DNA of 64,000 bases from Rhodanobacter sp. DHB23. GTDB lineage: Bacteria > Pseudomonadota > Gammaproteobacteria > Xanthomonadales > Rhodanobacteraceae. The stretch is taken from contig NZ_JACYXK010000024.1 in the NCBI RefSeq assembly GCF_014842975.1, positions 64,554 through 128,553 of the forward strand, in the 5' to 3' direction. This document shows, one piece after another, positions 60,964-64,000 of this stretch. A program made the translations under genes and the position numbers. The notes beneath the pieces are model-generated. The model had not been told where the DNA came from. It saw only the letters and a program-made list of their open reading frames with translations, and did not search any database. The stretch's first letter is position 1; the number at the start of each line of letters is the position of its first letter.

Positions 60964-60982
60964 TAGTGCGAAGTCAACACTA
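60964..60982. promoter_or_regulatory. Inverted repeat overlapping the PadR start
   Basis: TAGTG-N9-CACTA (60964-60968 and 60978-60982) ends on the A of the PadR ATG. It resembles a self-regulatory PadR site. No ribosome site is seen before that ATG, so either the message is leaderless or translation starts at the GTG at 61021. Confidence 0.4.
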
Positions 60983-61383
60983 TGCTTCAGTCCAAGCTAT
61001 GCAGCAGGGCGGGCAAGCAGGTGGACGAGATCGACGGCCAACTGAAGAAGTTCCAGAAGGAGCTGTCCGCGGGCACGGTGTCGCTGGTGCTGCTGGCGGT
61101 GCTGGGGCAGTCGCGCCAGCCGCTGTACGGCTACCAGATCGCCAAGCGGCTGGAGCAGGCGGGCGAGGGCGTGCTGGCGGGCAAGCAGAGCGCGCTGTAT
61201 CCGGTGCTGCGCAACCTCGAAGGCGCGGGCCTGCTGGCCAGCGAGGTGGAGCCCTCGGTGAGCGGGCCGCCGCGCCGCTATTACCGCATCACGAAAGTCG
61301 GCCGCGAGGTGCTGCGCGAATGGATCGCCGCGTGGAACGCCAGTCGCGATTCCGTAGACAAGGTCCTGCAAGGGGAGCTGTGA
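60982..61383 (+). CDS. PadR-family repressor paired with a HAAS membrane protein
   Basis: A 133-residue PadR regulator: LKKFQKELSAGTVSLVLLAVLGQSRQPLYGYQIAKRLEQAGEGVLAGKQSALYPVLRNLEGAGLLASEVEPSVSGPPRRYYRITKVGREVL covers the whole winged-helix domain, given here in fragments: core LYGYQIAKRLEQ, SALYPVLRNLEGAGLL and PPRRYYRIT. It is followed at a TGATG overlap by a HAAS-domain gene, a standard pair in which the repressor responds to the membrane partner. It is divergent from tpsA with a 280-base shared region, so it might influence the exoprotein promoter. The start codon is uncertain (ATG 60982 or GTG 61021). Confidence 0.83.
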   Translation: MLQSKLCSRAGKQVDEIDGQLKKFQKELSAGTVSLVLLAVLGQSRQPLYGYQIAKRLEQAGEGVLAGKQSALYPVLRNLEGAGLLASEVEPSVSGPPRRYYRITKVGREVLREWIAAWNASRDSVDKVLQGEL

Positions 61384-62312
61384 TGACCACGCCACGCACC
61401 ATCAACGAATACCTTGAACAACTGCGCGTCGCCCTGCGCGGCGCCGATCCCGCGCTGATCCAGGATGCGTTGTACGACGCCGAGGAACATCTGCGCGCCG
61501 AACTGTACGAGCGCCCCGGCCGCGACGAGGCCGCGATGCTCGAGCACGTGGTCGAAAGCTACGGCGCGCCTGATGAAGTGGCCGAGATCTACCGCGACCA
61601 GGAGATCCGGATCCAGCGCGCGATCCGCCCGCCGCCGCCGCCGCAACGGCGCTCGGCCGCCGGCCGCTTCTTCGGCGTGATCGCCGATCCGCGCGCCTGG
61701 GGCGCGCTGTTCTACCTGCTGTTCGGGCTGGTCACCGGCATCGCGTACTTCACCTGGGTGATTACCGGCCTCTCGATGTCGGCGGGCTTCTCGGTGTTGA
61801 TCATCGGCCTGCCGTTCATCGTGCTGTTCTTCGGCAGCGTGCGCGGACTGGCGCTGCTGGAAGGGCGCCTGGTGGAAACCATGCTGGGCGTGCGCATGCC
61901 GCGCCGGCCGCCGTACCCGCCGAAGGACATGACGCTGTTCCAGCGCATCGGCGCGATGTTCACCGACCCGCGCAGTTGGAGCTCGATGCTGTACGCACTG
62001 CTGCAGCTGCCGCTGGGCATCTTCTACTTCACGCTGATCGTGGCGTGGCTGGCCGTTTCGCTGAGCTTTGCCGCGGCCCCCGTCCTGAAGCTGGTCGCCG
62101 AGCTCGGGCACTGGGACACCGGGACCTGCACCGGCCTGTCGGACTGGGCCTGCGGCGGCATCGAATGGCTGAGTGGCTGGGGCGGCGCGAGCGTGCTGTG
62201 CGTGCTGGGCGTGCTGCTGTTCTTCACACTGCTGCACGTGGTGCGCGGGCTCGGCCACATGCACGGTGCGCTGGCCAAGGGACTGCTGGTGCGGGGCGTG
62301 GAGCGCGGTTGA
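61383..62312 (+). CDS. HAAS-domain membrane protein (DUF1700-like sensor)
   Basis: A 309-residue protein. Residues 1-80 form a HAAS (DUF1700-type) domain: INEYLEQLRVALRGADPALIQDALYDAEEHLRAELYE. A Pro-rich linker (RPPPPPQRRS) leads to two putative sensor segments with four or more membrane helices (LFYLLFGLVTGIAYFTWVITGL; VLIIGLPFIVLFFGSV; LLQLPLGIFYFTLIVAWLAVSLSF; ASVLCVLGVLLFFTLLH). The repeated DPRxWxxxLY start before each helix block suggests an internal duplication. The overlap with PadR makes the two one operon. The signal sensed is unknown. Confidence 0.83.
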   Translation: MTTPRTINEYLEQLRVALRGADPALIQDALYDAEEHLRAELYERPGRDEAAMLEHVVESYGAPDEVAEIYRDQEIRIQRAIRPPPPPQRRSAAGRFFGVIADPRAWGALFYLLFGLVTGIAYFTWVITGLSMSAGFSVLIIGLPFIVLFFGSVRGLALLEGRLVETMLGVRMPRRPPYPPKDMTLFQRIGAMFTDPRSWSSMLYALLQLPLGIFYFTLIVAWLAVSLSFAAAPVLKLVAELGHWDTGTCTGLSDWACGGIEWLSGWGGASVLCVLGVLLFFTLLHVVRGLGHMHGALAKGLLVRGVERG

Positions 62313-62375
62313 CCCCGCGCGGCGGTATTCCTACGCTGGGCCGGCGCGTCCGTGCGCGGCCACCGGGGAGAAACC

Positions 62376-64000
62376 ATGCGCTTCCGTCGATCCGGGCTTG
62401 CGGCCCTCATGCTGGCTTCGCTCGCGGCTGCCGCGGCGGACGCGCCGGTCAAGGGCTTCCCGCCCGCGTTGCCCGCCGCCGACCTGGTGCTGCGCGACGC
62501 CAGCATCGCCACGCTCGATCCGCTGCAGCCGAGCGTGCAGGCGCTGGCGGTGAAGGACGGCAAGATCGCCGCGCTGGGCAGCGACGCCGACATCGCGCGC
62601 TACGTCGGCCCGGACACCAGGGTGCTGGACCTGCACGGCGCCTTCGTCGCCCCCGGCTTCATCGAGGGCCATGGCCACCTGCTGGACACTGGCGATTCGC
62701 TGACCCAGCTCAATGCGGGCACGGCGCCGAACTGGGATGCCGTCGTGGCGATGGTCAAGGCCGCGGTGGCCAAGGCCAAGCCGGGCGAATGGATCGTCGG
62801 CCAGGGCTGGCAGCAGAGCAAATGGGACAAGGTGCCGCAACCCAACATCGACGGCCTGCCGCTGCCGGCCAGCCTCGACGCGGTGTCGCCGGACAACCCC
62901 GTGCTGCTCGCGCACACCAGCGGTCACGCGATCTACGCGAACGCCATGGCGCTGAAGCTCGCCGGCATCGGCCACGACACGCCCGATCCCGTCGGCGGCA
63001 GCATCGTGCGCGACGCCCGGGGCAACGCCATCGGCGCGTTGCGCGACACCGCGGGCGACGCGGTGTACGCGGCCTACAACCGTTATCTCGACGGCCTGCC
63101 GCCGCAGGAGCTGGCCGCGCGCAAGGAGCAGTCGCTGAAACTGGCCATGCAGAACGAGGTGAGCAAGGGCATCACCGGCTTCGTGGACATGGGCGAGGAC
63201 TTCCAGACGATTGATTGGCTCAAGCAGCAGGCCACCAAGGGCTTCCCGCTGCGCCTGTACGTCAACGTCGGCGTGCTGGACGTCGCCAGCCTCGACAGGA
63301 ACCTCGCCAGGTACCGCACGATCGGCTTCGCCGACGACCACTTCACCGTGCGCGGCGTGGGCGAGGATGTTTCCGACGGCGCACTGGGCACGCACAGCGC
63401 GTGGTTCCTCAAGCCGTACGACGACGCGCCGGGCGTCACCGGCAAGAACGTCACGCCGATGGCCACGCTCGAACAGATCGCGCGCATCGCCGCGCGCGAC
63501 GGCTTCCAGGTGTCGATCCACGCGATCGGCGACCGCGCCAACCGCGAACTGCTCGACATGTACCAGAAGATCTTCGCCGAGGATCCGGCAGCGCACGCGC
63601 TGCGCTGGCGCATCGAGCACGCGCAGCACCTGGCGCCCTCCGACATCCCGCGCTTCGCGCAGCTCGGCGTGATCGCCTCGATGCAGTCCATCCACGCCTG
63701 CTCGGACGCGCCCTACGTGGTGCCGCACCTGGGCGAGCAACGTGCGAAGGAGGGTGCCTACGTGTGGCACTCGCTGATCGAAAGCGGCGCGATGGTGCTG
63801 GACGGCAGCGACACGCCGGTGGAGGACACCAATCCCATCGCCGGCTTCTACTGCGCGGTGACGCGCGACAACGGCCGCGGCCAGCGCTTCTTCCCCGCGC
63901 AGGCCAAGACCCGGCTGGAGGCGCTGCGCTCCTACACGTTCAACAATGCCTATGCCAACTTCGAGGACCAGCGCCTCGGCACGCTGAGCCCCGGCAAGCT
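62376..64000 (+). CDS. YtcJ-like amidohydrolase, exported (3' end outside window)
   Basis: The first 541 codons of a metal-dependent amidohydrolase of the YtcJ group. A signal peptide (GLAALMLASLAAAAADA) precedes a composite beta domain, the metal site FIEGHGHLLDTGDSL near residue 95, the segment LRGVGEDVSDGALG-like (VRGVGEDVSDGALGTHSAWF) and the later His residues in QVSIHAIGDRANREL and RIEHAQHL. The usual Lys-Ile-Phe-Ala before DGALG is replaced by GEDVS, as seen in some relatives. Family members hydrolyse formamides or other C-N bonds, and the true substrate is unknown. A HAAS gene lies 63 bases upstream. The frame continues past base 64000. Confidence 0.85.
   Translation, partial: MRFRRSGLAALMLASLAAAAADAPVKGFPPALPAADLVLRDASIATLDPLQPSVQALAVKDGKIAALGSDADIARYVGPDTRVLDLHGAFVAPGFIEGHGHLLDTGDSLTQLNAGTAPNWDAVVAMVKAAVAKAKPGEWIVGQGWQQSKWDKVPQPNIDGLPLPASLDAVSPDNPVLLAHTSGHAIYANAMALKLAGIGHDTPDPVGGSIVRDARGNAIGALRDTAGDAVYAAYNRYLDGLPPQELAARKEQSLKLAMQNEVSKGITGFVDMGEDFQTIDWLKQQATKGFPLRLYVNVGVLDVASLDRNLARYRTIGFADDHFTVRGVGEDVSDGALGTHSAWFLKPYDDAPGVTGKNVTPMATLEQIARIAARDGFQVSIHAIGDRANRELLDMYQKIFAEDPAAHALRWRIEHAQHLAPSDIPRFAQLGVIASMQSIHACSDAPYVVPHLGEQRAKEGAYVWHSLIESGAMVLDGSDTPVEDTNPIAGFYCAVTRDNGRGQRFFPAQAKTRLEALRSYTFNNAYANFEDQRLGTLSPGK

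Overview
The window is high-GC, densely coded DNA with no rRNA or tRNA that I could find. The gene content points to a gammaproteobacterium of the Lysobacterales (Xanthomonadales), most likely Rhodanobacteraceae such as Rhodanobacter or Dyella. The reasons are a copL-copA-copB copper cluster, a single-chain E1 alpha/beta 2-oxoacid dehydrogenase, an M61 peptidase, a YqjI/YqjH-type iron pair, and abundant paired inverted REP elements (REPIN-like). The lineage is an inference from gene style, not from a database match.

Layout. 0.1-4.6 kb: an mdtABC-type RND efflux operon on the minus strand, with a REPIN between mdtB and mdtC. 4.9-15.4 kb: housekeeping genes, namely a DMT transporter, glutaryl-CoA dehydrogenase, a GNAT acetyltransferase coupled to a nucleotidyltransferase-like protein, a fused 2-oxoacid dehydrogenase E1, DUF924, an M61 peptidase, an MmyB-type regulator, DUF1579, and an HTH/membrane-protein pair with a palindromic operator. 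15.4-26.7 kb: a DUF4405 membrane protein behind a Fur box, an ArsR/Aha1 pair with twin operators, a MarR-isochorismatase-membrane protein-MFS operon, an ABC exporter, DUF3014, an exported methyltransferase and SelO. 26.8-33.3 kb: mfd (with an in-frame REPIN), GNAT, trmO, slp and rlmJ on the minus strand. 33.5-37.5 kb: copL-copA-copB-cytochrome c on the plus strand; copA also carries an in-frame REPIN-like insert. 37.5-48 kb: NmrA/LysR divergent pair, DMT transporter, AsmA, a yqjI-yqjH pair with a repeated operator, a 0.5 kb nested fold-back element, a PmtA-like methyltransferase, a cyclophilin and a CycA-like permease.

48-61 kb holds the most distinctive locus: a 10-kb two-partner-secretion exoprotein gene with 22 tandem YDG units, followed by its TpsB transporter and, starting one base after the tpsB stop codon, a sulfotransferase. 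The three genes run in one direction and look like one operon. A PadR/HAAS pair diverges from it, and the window ends inside a YtcJ-like amidohydrolase.

Themes. Several small regulators sit beside clear palindromic operators, so their circuits can be read from sequence: ArsR, YqjI-like PadR, the XRE/membrane pair and Fur. At least three sequence families of REP/REPIN-like fold-back elements are scattered through the window, and two copies are translated as part of conserved proteins. No REP-associated (RAYT) transposase gene is visible here.
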